Origin: Chloroflexota bacterium
GTDB taxonomy: Bacteria; Chloroflexota; Anaerolineae; VGOG01
NCBI GenBank assembly: GCA_030611885.1
Contig: JAUWOY010000030.1
Location: 1-42,359 of the forward strand
DNA length: 42,359 nt
Direction of reading: 5' to 3'
Both the position numbers and the translations under genes were made by a program. Positions 24,814-30,799 of the stretch are shown here, piece by piece; position 1 is the first letter of the stretch; the number at the start of each line of letters is the position of its first letter. The notes under the pieces were generated by a model. The model was given only the letters and a program-made list of their open reading frames with translations, had not been told where the DNA came from and did not search any database.

Positions 24814-25569
24814 TTACTTTCCTTTCTTGTCTTTCTGCTCGCCCTTCTTCTGGACTCTCTGCAGCAAAAGGCCGCCCTTGCCAGAGATGAAGTACTGGGT
24901 GGCTATACCTACCAGGTTGGATATGACGAAGTAAACTGCCAGCCCAGAGGCCAGAGACATGGTGATAAAGCCAAACATCAGGGGCATGGTGATTTGCATG
25001 CTCTGGGTCATCGAGGCCGCCTGGGAGTCGGTACTGCTGGGTGGGGCGGCCATTTTCTGTTGAAGCCAGGTCGTGGCCACCACCAGAATTGGCAAGATAT
25101 ACAAGGGGTCGGGGTAGCCCAGGTCTAGCCACAGGAAATGGCTCCCCAGGGGCACCAGTTGCGAGAGGCTGGCCGAGGCGAATTTGCCCAGGCTCACCAT
25201 TTGCAAAGGGGTGTTGGCCAGAGCTTTGACAATGGACTGATAGAAAGCAAACATGATAGGCAACTGAAGAAGCATGGGCAGGCATCCCATCATAGGATTG
25301 ATGCCTTTTTCTTTGTAAAGCTTCATCGTCTCCTGCGTTTGCCTCTCTTTGTCCTTGGCGTATTTCTTGCGGATCTTTTCGCGCTCCGGTTGGAGTTCCT
25401 GCTGGACTTTCGCCGAGCGCTGGGCGGGTAGAGTAAAGGGCAGGGTGAGTAGCCGCACTAGGATGGTGAAAACGGCTACGCTGAGAGCGAAGTTGTGACC
25501 CAGCACATTGTACAGGAAGAGCAGGCTGTTGACCATGATCTGAAGCAGAAGGTTCCACAGTTGTGACAC
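24814..25569 (-). CDS. yidC: Membrane protein insertase YidC/Oxa1
   Basis: A 251-residue short-type insertase with no large periplasmic P1 domain. About five membrane helices are visible. The conserved Arg in the hydrophilic groove is in FTILVRLLTLPFTLPAQ, and the cytoplasmic hairpin is charged (VQQELQPEREKIRKKYAKDK). PMMGCLPMLLQLPIMFAFY is the family block. It ends in a basic tail (GEQKDKKGK) that may contact ribosomes. Confidence 0.95.
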   Translation of the reverse strand: MSQLWNLLLQIMVNSLLFLYNVLGHNFALSVAVFTILVRLLTLPFTLPAQRSAKVQQELQPEREKIRKKYAKDKERQTQETMKLYKEKGINPMMGCLPMLLQLPIMFAFYQSIVKALANTPLQMVSLGKFASASLSQLVPLGSHFLWLDLGYPDPLYILPILVVATTWLQQKMAAPPSSTDSQAASMTQSMQITMPLMFGFITMSLASGLAVYFVISNLVGIATQYFISGKGGLLLQRVQKKGEQKDKKGK

Positions 25570-25583
25570 GAAAACTACCTCCT

Positions 25584-26645
25584 TTATTGTTCCGTCCGCG
25601 GGAAAGCCCAGCGCTGGTTGCCGTTATTGGCATCCAAGGCGTAGACTCGCCCGTCTTGGGAACAGGTATAGACCACGCCATCGGCCACGACTGGCGGGGT
25701 GTAAATGCTTGTCTTAGCGGTAAACCACCACCGCTTCTGCCCGGTAGCGGCATCCAGGGCATAGAGCTGTTTATCCTCTGATGCCACGTAGAGCAGGCCC
25801 TCGGCGAAGGCGGGGCTGGCCAGAACTGCGCCCTCGGTGGTGAACTCCCATTTCTTCTGGCCGCTGGCGGCGTCCAAAGCGTAGACCATCTTGTCCATGG
25901 AGCCGACGAAGACAACGTCGTCCACTACCAGGGGCTGGCTCCACACCCAGCCGCCTGCTTGGAATTCCCACTTTTTTGCGCCGCTGGCCGCGTCCAGGGC
26001 GTAGACCTTGTTGTCATAGGCGCCGAAGTAGAGCAGCCCCCCGGCCAGGGTGGGGGTCGCAGCTATCGCACCGCCGGCCTCGAACTCCCACCGTTTTTGG
26101 CCGCTTTCGGCGTCGAGGCAGTACATCTTATGATCCATGGAGCCGACGTAAACCTTGCCGTCGGCTACCAGCGGCGTGGCCCAGACCCAGTTGCCGGTGG
26201 TGAACTCCCAGCGCCCGACCCCCGTGGCCGTCTCCAGGGCGTAGACCTTGGAGTCGGCGGAGGCCACGTAGATCGTATCGCCGGCTACTGCGGGCCCGGC
26301 GATGATGGGCTTTTCGGTGGCGAAGGCCCACCGCTGGTTGCCCGTTACCGCGTCCAGGGCGTACAGATTGCTGTCGGTGGAGCCGACGAAAACCAGGCCT
26401 TCCTCCACCGCTGGGGCGGCGTAGAAGGGACCCTTTTTCTCTTCGCCGGGAAACCCCCACCTTTGATTCCCCGTCTCCGCCTCCAGGGCATAGACCTTAG
26501 CGCCGGCGGCAACGTACACGACACCCTCGGCCACCGTCAGCCCAGGCCAACTGGTGGCGGGTGCTCCGCCTCGACAGCCTGTTAGCAAGGCGGTGATTAT
26601 AAAGAGCCAAAGGACGATCTTAGATCTTGTCATAACCTTTCTCAA
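25584..26645 (-). CDS. PQQ-type beta-propeller lipoprotein (BamB-like)
   Basis: A 353-residue predicted lipoprotein. Signal peptide with lipobox LLTGC (residues about 20-24), followed by eight repeats of about 40 residues of the form VYALDAATGxxxWxF, giving an eight-bladed PQQ-type beta propeller. Such proteins resemble BamB, an outer-membrane assembly scaffold, but no outer membrane can be assumed here. TTG at 26645 with a GGAGGT site seven bases upstream is taken as the start; ATG four codons later is an alternative. It sits between the toxin-antitoxin island and yidC, 14 bp before yidC. Confidence 0.9.
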   Translation of the reverse strand: MRKVMTRSKIVLWLFIITALLTGCRGGAPATSWPGLTVAEGVVYVAAGAKVYALEAETGNQRWGFPGEEKKGPFYAAPAVEEGLVFVGSTDSNLYALDAVTGNQRWAFATEKPIIAGPAVAGDTIYVASADSKVYALETATGVGRWEFTTGNWVWATPLVADGKVYVGSMDHKMYCLDAESGQKRWEFEAGGAIAATPTLAGGLLYFGAYDNKVYALDAASGAKKWEFQAGGWVWSQPLVVDDVVFVGSMDKMVYALDAASGQKKWEFTTEGAVLASPAFAEGLLYVASEDKQLYALDAATGQKRWWFTAKTSIYTPPVVADGVVYTCSQDGRVYALDANNGNQRWAFPRTEQ

Positions 26646-26692
26646 AACTCGGACCTCCTGTTTTTGTGATTGCTGTTCTGATTCCTTCTAGC

Positions 26693-26792
26693 TTTGCTTC
26701 ACGGCACGGGATCGTATCCTCCGGGATTACGTGGGTGGCAGCGGCTGATGCGCTTGATGGCCATCCAGCCACCTTTCGGGAGGCCGTACTTC
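26693..26792 (-). pseudogene. yidD: yidD 3'-end fragment (copy A)
   Basis: About 92 of 100 bases match the 3' end of the intact yidD at 29390-29599, including 7 bases beyond the stop codon. It reads [20 protein letters not shown] and then [10 protein letters not shown] with the stop. The match begins at codon KYGL and no start is present. Confidence 0.9.
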
Positions 26793-26817
26793 GTTTCAGG
26801 TAAAGTGTTCATGTTGC

Positions 26818-27237
26818 TCAAGCCTTTGTGAGTTCTACAATCTCTCGAATGAGCACAGGAAGATTGGGTCGGGTGAAACTCATCTCCGGCGCGGGAGTGC
26901 GGTTGTGTTTGATGTCAGGAGGCACATGCTTGTGATGCGGGAATGTTGTAGCCAAATCCGGGTCGTTCGGATGCGGAAAGTCGTCATACCAATACACTCG
27001 TTCTGCGCCCCGATAGACTTCGTAGCCATACGATGTGATTAGGCCGACGTCGAAATCCAGTTCCTCTCTCAGGCGTAGCCGGATGTCGTTCGAGAAGAAT
27101 ACTTCTCCCTCGGCTATGCCCGTATACCGGCTGTCAGACCAAACCGCTATTGTGGAACGCTCTACAGTGGGACGATGGAGCAATTCGGCTACAAAGCGGC
27201 TGTAGTTGACCAGCGACTTCAGGGGATTGTCGCTCAT
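26818..27237 (-). CDS. TumE-family (DUF6516) toxin candidate
   Basis: A 139-residue protein with the family block [20 protein letters not shown], then [20 protein letters not shown] and [10 protein letters not shown]. This matches toxin-antitoxin TumE-type proteins. The upstream gene ends 2 bp before its ATG, matching the usual antitoxin-toxin pairing. It is followed by yidD copy A. I am confident of the family, less of toxicity. Confidence 0.8.
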   Translation of the reverse strand: MSDNPLKSLVNYSRFVAELLHRPTVERSTIAVWSDSRYTGIAEGEVFFSNDIRLRLREELDFDVGLITSYGYEVYRGAERVYWYDDFPHPNDPDLATTFPHHKHVPPDIKHNRTPAPEMSFTRPNLPVLIREIVELTKA

Positions 27238-27239
27238 CG

Positions 27240-27509
27240 TTAGTAAGCCGGCTGAAAGCGGAGGGTTTCAGTCAAATCGCGCTGTCTGATTTGCATGGCG
27301 TAGGCTTGTTTACGTCGTAGCCACGTTTCGTAAATGCCCTTCCACCGGCTGAAATCCGCGCGGGTCTCGTCGTAATCATCGTAGCGTGCTAACTTGCCTG
27401 ACGTGAGAGCGGCATAAAAGTCTCCGCTGAGAACGCCATATTTCTCTTCATAGAGGGTCAAGCGACGCTCAAGCAACTTCATCTCGATTACCAGCTCGTG
27501 AATTTCCAT
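27240..27509 (-). CDS. TumA-type antitoxin candidate
   Basis: An 89-residue, mostly helical, charged protein ([20 protein letters not shown], then [20 protein letters not shown]). It is paired with the TumE-family gene. The ATG at 27509 has a GGAGG site; a longer frame beginning at GTG within yidD copy B crosses the attC-like palindrome and is rejected. Function rests on pairing. Confidence 0.65.
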   Translation of the reverse strand: MEIHELVIEMKLLERRLTLYEEKYGVLSGDFYAALTSGKLARYDDYDETRADFSRWKGIYETWLRRKQAYAMQIRQRDLTETLRFQPAY

Positions 27510-27533
27510 TTTGCCTCCAATTTGCGCCAGGCC

Positions 27534-27581
27534 GCCTAACGGATCGGAGTTCAGCCGCTGCGTGGCTTTGCGACGGTTGGC
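27534..27581. other. attC-like recombination site (integron cassette type)
   Basis: GCCTAAC (27534-27540) and GTTGGC (27576-27581) bound a 48-bp imperfect palindrome. Read on the minus strand the end is GCGGCTGAACTCCGATCC then GTTAGGC, which matches the R'-end consensus GTTRRRY and resembles the L' region of known attC sites. The other simple site (CCAAC) lacks one consensus base and the inner stem is short, so this may be a degenerate attC. It lies between yidD copy B and the TumA gene. Confidence 0.45.
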
Positions 27582-27589
27582 GCGCAGTT

Positions 27590-27633
27590 TCACGGCACGG
27601 GATCGTATCCTCCGGGATTAAAGGGTGGCAGCA
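27590..27633 (-). pseudogene. yidD: yidD 3'-end fragment (copy B)
   Basis: 44 bp matching the last 14 codons of yidD ([10 protein letters not shown] and stop), with one T missing relative to the intact gene so the upstream frame is lost. Confidence 0.85.
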
Positions 27634-27665
27634 CGCCTTTGCCGACCTTGCGAATTGCCAAGGCC

Positions 27666-28073
27666 CTATGCTGTCATTTTCAAACTAAACACGGGTACCT
27701 GGATCGTTTCAGAGGGCTGGAGTTTACGGGTTTTCTCAAGGTCCAACAGTCGTTCAACATCATCAAGTGTCTTTTCCAGGATGTATTCGTGTCCATTGAC
27801 TCGACAGCGAAGCGCAGGCACATCGCGGATCACTAAAAGATGTCCGTTGTTCCGGGCAACGTACTCGATTACAGTATCATCCAGATCGTGCTGACAACGC
27901 GGGCAATACTCAGGCCGATGGGTTAAGACAATGAGCTTAGGGTGGAAAAGGTTCTGATGGAGAGCAATCTCGAACGTGACCTCCTCCATATCCTCCCAAT
28001 AATCAGCAGAATCATGGACTTCCCAGAATTCGACTGCCTCATCCTGGGTTTTGAAATCTGGTATCTTTGCCAT
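27666..28073 (-). CDS. BrnA/CopG-like antitoxin fused to a YgiT-type zinc finger
   Basis: A 135-residue protein. Residues 1-45 (MAKIPDFKTQDEAVEFWEVH, then DSADYWEDMEEVTFEI) have the CopG/BrnA antitoxin start. Residues 55-100 carry a YgiT/MqsA-like zinc finger (EYCPRCQHDLDDTVIEYV, then ALRCRVNGHEYILEKTLDDV) with CxxC and a third Cys. The ATG lies 3 bp after the BrnT stop with an AAAGGA site, so the pair is cotranscribed toxin first. Antitoxin role inferred. Confidence 0.7.
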   Translation of the reverse strand: MAKIPDFKTQDEAVEFWEVHDSADYWEDMEEVTFEIALHQNLFHPKLIVLTHRPEYCPRCQHDLDDTVIEYVARNNGHLLVIRDVPALRCRVNGHEYILEKTLDDVERLLDLEKTRKLQPSETIQVPVFSLKMTA

Positions 28074-28076
28074 CAC

Positions 28077-28361
28077 TCAATCCTTTCGATACAACCGCCG
28101 CTCTTTGTCTGTCATGTCCCGGGCGCTTAGAATCAGTGCTCTGCGATCAAGTTTGTAGATGAACACGACAAACAGGTATCGTCCCGCTTCCGTTTGACCA
28201 TAAGCCTTGTATAGGTTCTCGCCTCGTCGTTTGCCGCATGGTCCTCGACGGTAGGCTGCGCCGAGTTCAAAGACTTCCTCAACCTCTTCAACTGTGACAC
28301 CATGCTTAACCTCAAGCTTTTCGATAACTTCTGGCAGCCAGATGATAGATGTGATCTTCAC
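28077..28361 (-). CDS. BrnT-family toxin candidate
   Basis: A 94-residue protein with GVTVEEVEEVFELGAAYRRG, NLYKAYGQTEAGRYLFVVFI and ALILSARDMTDKERRLY, the typical BrnT blocks (RelE-like RNase fold). The arrangement brnT then an antitoxin gene is standard. It starts 27 bp after yidD copy C. Confidence 0.82.
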   Translation of the reverse strand: MKITSIIWLPEVIEKLEVKHGVTVEEVEEVFELGAAYRRGPCGKRRGENLYKAYGQTEAGRYLFVVFIYKLDRRALILSARDMTDKERRLYRKD

Positions 28362-28387
28362 TATGTCGTCCTTGGCGAGTGTGTATC

Positions 28388-28435
28388 AGGAGTCCGTACT
28401 TGTCAATGGCTTCGTATGCGTAGTACGAGCAGGAC
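28388..28435 (-). pseudogene. yidD: yidD internal fragment (copy C)
   Basis: 48 bp, about 83 percent identical to the intact yidD, reading PSCSYYAYEAIDKYGL against PSCSHYAYQAIEKYGL. Changes are mostly silent or conservative, suggesting a diverged yidD allele rather than decay. It ends at KYGL, where copy A begins. Confidence 0.85.
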
Positions 28436-28437
28436 GG

Positions 28438-28797
28438 TCAGCCCTCTTTGGAATGCAACATTGCCGTTGCAACTCGCGCGCGGCGTGGTTGGAGGACAGG
28501 TGTTTGCGGATGTGCTTTTTCCTCCAAGACCTGTTGGCGTTGCTTCAGCCATTGCTTGAACGAACGCTGGCTTTCACCAGAGGGTTTTCCTAATACCAGG
28601 CCCTCAATGCTTACATCTTCGTCAAGATCAGGCCAATGGATGCCTTCCCCGTTACCAATCAGACGCCACTTGTTTTGCTCCTCTGGCGTGCCATGTAAAA
28701 GGCGCGGATACCATGCCAGAGGAACAGAAATCGTGCGTCCGTCGGTCAGGTCAACAATGAGCGCGTCTTCGGTAACAGTGATCAAGACGGTTGGCAT
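28438..28797 (-). CDS. DUF2442 protein, probable orphan antitoxin
   Basis: A 119-residue protein with the DUF2442 core (VTEDALIVDLTDGRTISVPL, then WYPRLLHGTPEEQNKWRLIG, GIHWPDLDEDVSIEGLV). DUF2442 proteins usually pair with a DUF4160 gene; none is next to it here. The tail (residues 75-119) is charged and ends at the junction with yidD copy C. GTGAGGAA precedes the ATG. Confidence 0.75.
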   Translation of the reverse strand: MPTVLITVTEDALIVDLTDGRTISVPLAWYPRLLHGTPEEQNKWRLIGNGEGIHWPDLDEDVSIEGLVLGKPSGESQRSFKQWLKQRQQVLEEKAHPQTPVLQPRRARVATAMLHSKEG

Positions 28798-28819
28798 GGT
28801 TCCTCACTACGGCTGTGAT

Positions 28820-29008
28820 TTACATCGTTGTGACATCGTGCGTCAGCAGCACACGTCTCTCTCGCGCAGCCCATTCGAGCACTGTCGGGTCATCCGCTCC
28901 AGAAAGGCCAACGTCCTGAATGCGGACGATGTCCAGTTCCGACTTCCGACGCCATAGACCGCGCACAATATCGTTGTTGAAATTCTCATCAGCGGCTAGC
29001 CGGAGCAT
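28820..29008 (-). CDS. Truncated DUF5615 PIN-like toxin
   Basis: 62 residues: MLRLAADENFNNDIVRGLWR at the start, IVRIQDVGLSGADDPTVLEW in the middle, and LLTHDVTTM just before a stop. DUF5615 proteins normally continue another ~45-50 residues past THDxxTM. The acidic residues DEN and THD remain, but the C-terminal half is gone and the DUF2442 gene starts 22 bp later. It overlaps the DUF433 gene by 20 bp. Probably non-functional or reduced. Confidence 0.8.
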   Translation of the reverse strand: MLRLAADENFNNDIVRGLWRRKSELDIVRIQDVGLSGADDPTVLEWAARERRVLLTHDVTTM

Positions 29009-29357
29009 AGCTTAAGCCTTTCAAACCTTCCGGTACAGTACGACGGGCCAGCAGACGGTCACGCACACCGTGTGGGTCGAATCGGGCCTCATTTTGTCTG
29101 CGTATGTAAGCCGCTTGCTGTCGCCGCTGACGTAAGTATGTTTCTACCTCCGAATGCTGTCGTAGATAGTAGCTAATCACAGCGTACACATCAGCTAAAT
29201 GTAAGGATGGATACTGATGTACAATCTCCTCGGCTGTTGCCCCGTCATTAAAGGCAGCCACAATCGTGTCCAATGTTACACGAGTTCCGCCAACGCGCAC
29301 AATTCCATCGGCGTCAGTTTCCAGGGAGATTGGTTCGGTTGTAATCACAAGAGTCAT
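28989..29357 (-). CDS. DUF433 antitoxin
   Basis: A 122-residue protein with the DUF433 core GIVRVGGTRVTLDTIVAAFN, GATAEEIVHQYPSLHLADVY and AVISYYLRQHSEVETYL. DUF433 proteins are the usual partners of DUF5615 PIN-like toxins, as here. The ATG at 29357 has an AGAGGTGAGC site, and the stop lies inside the toxin gene (20-bp overlap). It begins 32 bp after the yidD stop. Confidence 0.85.
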   Translation of the reverse strand: MTLVITTEPISLETDADGIVRVGGTRVTLDTIVAAFNDGATAEEIVHQYPSLHLADVYAVISYYLRQHSEVETYLRQRRQQAAYIRRQNEARFDPHGVRDRLLARRTVPEGLKGLSYAPASR

Positions 29358-29389
29358 AGCGCTCACCTCTGCTTGATCACGGTTTTGCT

Positions 29390-29599
29390 TCACGGCACAG
29401 GATCATACCCTCCGGGATTAAAAGGGTGGCAGCGGCTGAGGCGCTTGATGGCCAGCCAGCCACCTTTCGGGAGGCCGTACTTCTCGATGGCTTGGTATGC
29501 GTAATGTGAGCAGGAGGGCTCGAAACGACAGGCGGGGGCCAAAGCACGGGAGAAGGTGTTTTGATAGAGTTTGATGATGCTCAGGGCGAGGGTTTTCAT
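29390..29599 (-). CDS. yidD: Membrane protein insertion efficiency factor YidD (intact)
   Basis: 69 residues with the full family sequence: [67 protein letters not shown]. YidD is a small membrane-associated protein acting with YidC. ATG at 29599 has an AGGA site and begins 8 bp after the rnpA stop. Partial copies lie at 26693, 27590 and 28388. Confidence 0.95.
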   Translation of the reverse strand: MKTLALSIIKLYQNTFSRALAPACRFEPSCSHYAYQAIEKYGLPKGGWLAIKRLSRCHPFNPGGYDPVP

Positions 29600-29607
29600 C
29601 GCCGATC

Positions 29608-29964
29608 CTACCCCACTTCCTCGCTGGCCGCTTTCAGCAAACCAGCTCGTCTCAACAACTGCCGGACGGCCTGGTCTACTTGTTTGAAGTTCACTTCTCG
29701 TATGGGATTGCGAGCGATGAATACTAGATCCCAACCTTCTTCGATGTCCCCTTGGCGGAGCCTCGTCGCCTCCCGCATGAGGCGTTTGGCCCGGTTACGA
29801 ACCACAGCGTTGCCCACCCAGTGACTCACAGAGAAACCGAAACGGCTGTGCTCTAAGTCGTTGGGTAAGGCGCATAGAACTAACAAGGGATGGGCCCAGG
29901 AACGCCCCTCCCGACGCACTCGCTGAAACCGTTCGTTCTTGGTTAAGCGATATCTTTTCTCCAT
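29608..29964 (-). CDS. rnpA: Ribonuclease P protein component
   Basis: 118 residues. MEKRYRLTKNERFQRVRREG, RFGFSVSHWVGNAVVRNRAK with the RNR motif, and WDLVFIARNPIREV are the family blocks. RnpA binds the RNase P RNA and the tRNA 5' leader. It precedes yidD in the rpmH-rnpA-yidD-yidC order; the RNA gene rnpB was not seen. Confidence 0.95.
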   Translation of the reverse strand: MEKRYRLTKNERFQRVRREGRSWAHPLLVLCALPNDLEHSRFGFSVSHWVGNAVVRNRAKRLMREATRLRQGDIEEGWDLVFIARNPIREVNFKQVDQAVRQLLRRAGLLKAASEEVG

Positions 29965-30049
29965 GACTTATGGCTGATGGCAGACATTTCCGGAGTTAGC
30001 TCTGGGGCCCTCCACTATTGTGCAACAAATTCTATGATCGCTTGCCCGA

Positions 30050-30502
30050 TCATAAGGGATGCTCGCCCTTCCGGACACTCTCATATTGCTTGGGTGACCA
30101 AATCTTGTAGCCCTGTTCCTTGATTGGCTTCCCCACTTCTTTCCTAACGACAGCGGATGCCAGTTCGTCTTTCGTTATTCCTTGAAAGAACTTCGCTGCG
30201 CCCCCCACTAGTAAGATTAGCAGCACAAAACCTCCCACCCCTCCAAGAAGACCAATCAAGAGGTACCCTCCGATCACTAGTGCCAACCCTCCCATTAGAT
30301 ATACGACGATGTGGTTGATACGCTCACTTTTCAGGCAATTAGAACATACCCACTCAGAGCGCCTTCCCGCTATCGTGTACCGGGTCGTTGTCCGCAGCTT
30401 TGTGTAGGTCACCCATTGCCCCGTGGTCTGTTCCTTTCCCCATATAATCGTGCCCAAAGTGGAGTCAAGGGTATCCGCCCCGCATTGCACGCAAGTAGGC
30501 AT
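30050..30502 (-). CDS. Zinc-ribbon membrane protein, unknown function
   Basis: 150 residues. A CxxC pair near the N terminus (PTCVQCGADTL) and a second (WVCSNCLKS) could hold one zinc; two membrane helices follow (about 62-100, HIVVYLMGGLALVIGGYLLI then GGVGGFVLLILLVGGA), then a charged tail. A strong GGAGGT site precedes the ATG at 30502. It interrupts the usually tight rpmH-rnpA pair, so it is probably an acquired gene. Confidence 0.65.
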   Translation of the reverse strand: MPTCVQCGADTLDSTLGTIIWGKEQTTGQWVTYTKLRTTTRYTIAGRRSEWVCSNCLKSERINHIVVYLMGGLALVIGGYLLIGLLGGVGGFVLLILLVGGAAKFFQGITKDELASAVVRKEVGKPIKEQGYKIWSPKQYESVRKGEHPL

Positions 30503-30576
30503 AGCCGACACCTCCTTCTATCGGTTTGTCTCTATGAGTACACATGAACTAGCGCTCAAGAGAAGCGTACTATAGC

Positions 30577-30729
30577 CTACTTCCTGTACTTCTGCGTGGC
30601 CAGTATCTTTCTCCCCTTAAGTCTGCGGGCCTTGATGACCCTGCGGCCGCCCTTGGTGCTCATCCGAGCTCGAAAACCGTGAACTCGCTGCCGTCGTCTC
30701 TTCTTGGGTTGATAGGTACGCTTAGGCAT
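30577..30729 (-). CDS. rpmH: 50S ribosomal protein L34
   Basis: 50 residues: [50 protein letters not shown]. The ATG at 30729 has a GGAGG site. First gene of the rnpA/yidD/yidC transcription unit. Confidence 0.95.
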   Translation of the reverse strand: MPKRTYQPKKRRRQRVHGFRARMSTKGGRRVIKARRLKGRKILATQKYRK

Positions 30730-30771
30730 TAACTTCCCTCCTCCATGATGAAAACTGTGATCCCGTCACCT

Positions 30772-30799
30772 ATTATACTATTTTGACGCTCTATGTCAA
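30772..30799 (-). promoter_or_regulatory. Consensus sigma-70 promoter of rpmH
   Basis: On the minus strand, perfect TTGACA (30794-30799) and perfect TATAAT (30772-30777) with a 16-bp spacer, 43 bp before the rpmH ATG. The -35 box overlaps the NAPRT stop codon. Confidence 0.85.

Noticed and set aside
26646-29400. CRISPR array at the repeated yidD segments
   Set aside because: The repeats are coding fragments of yidD of different lengths, not regular spaced repeats.
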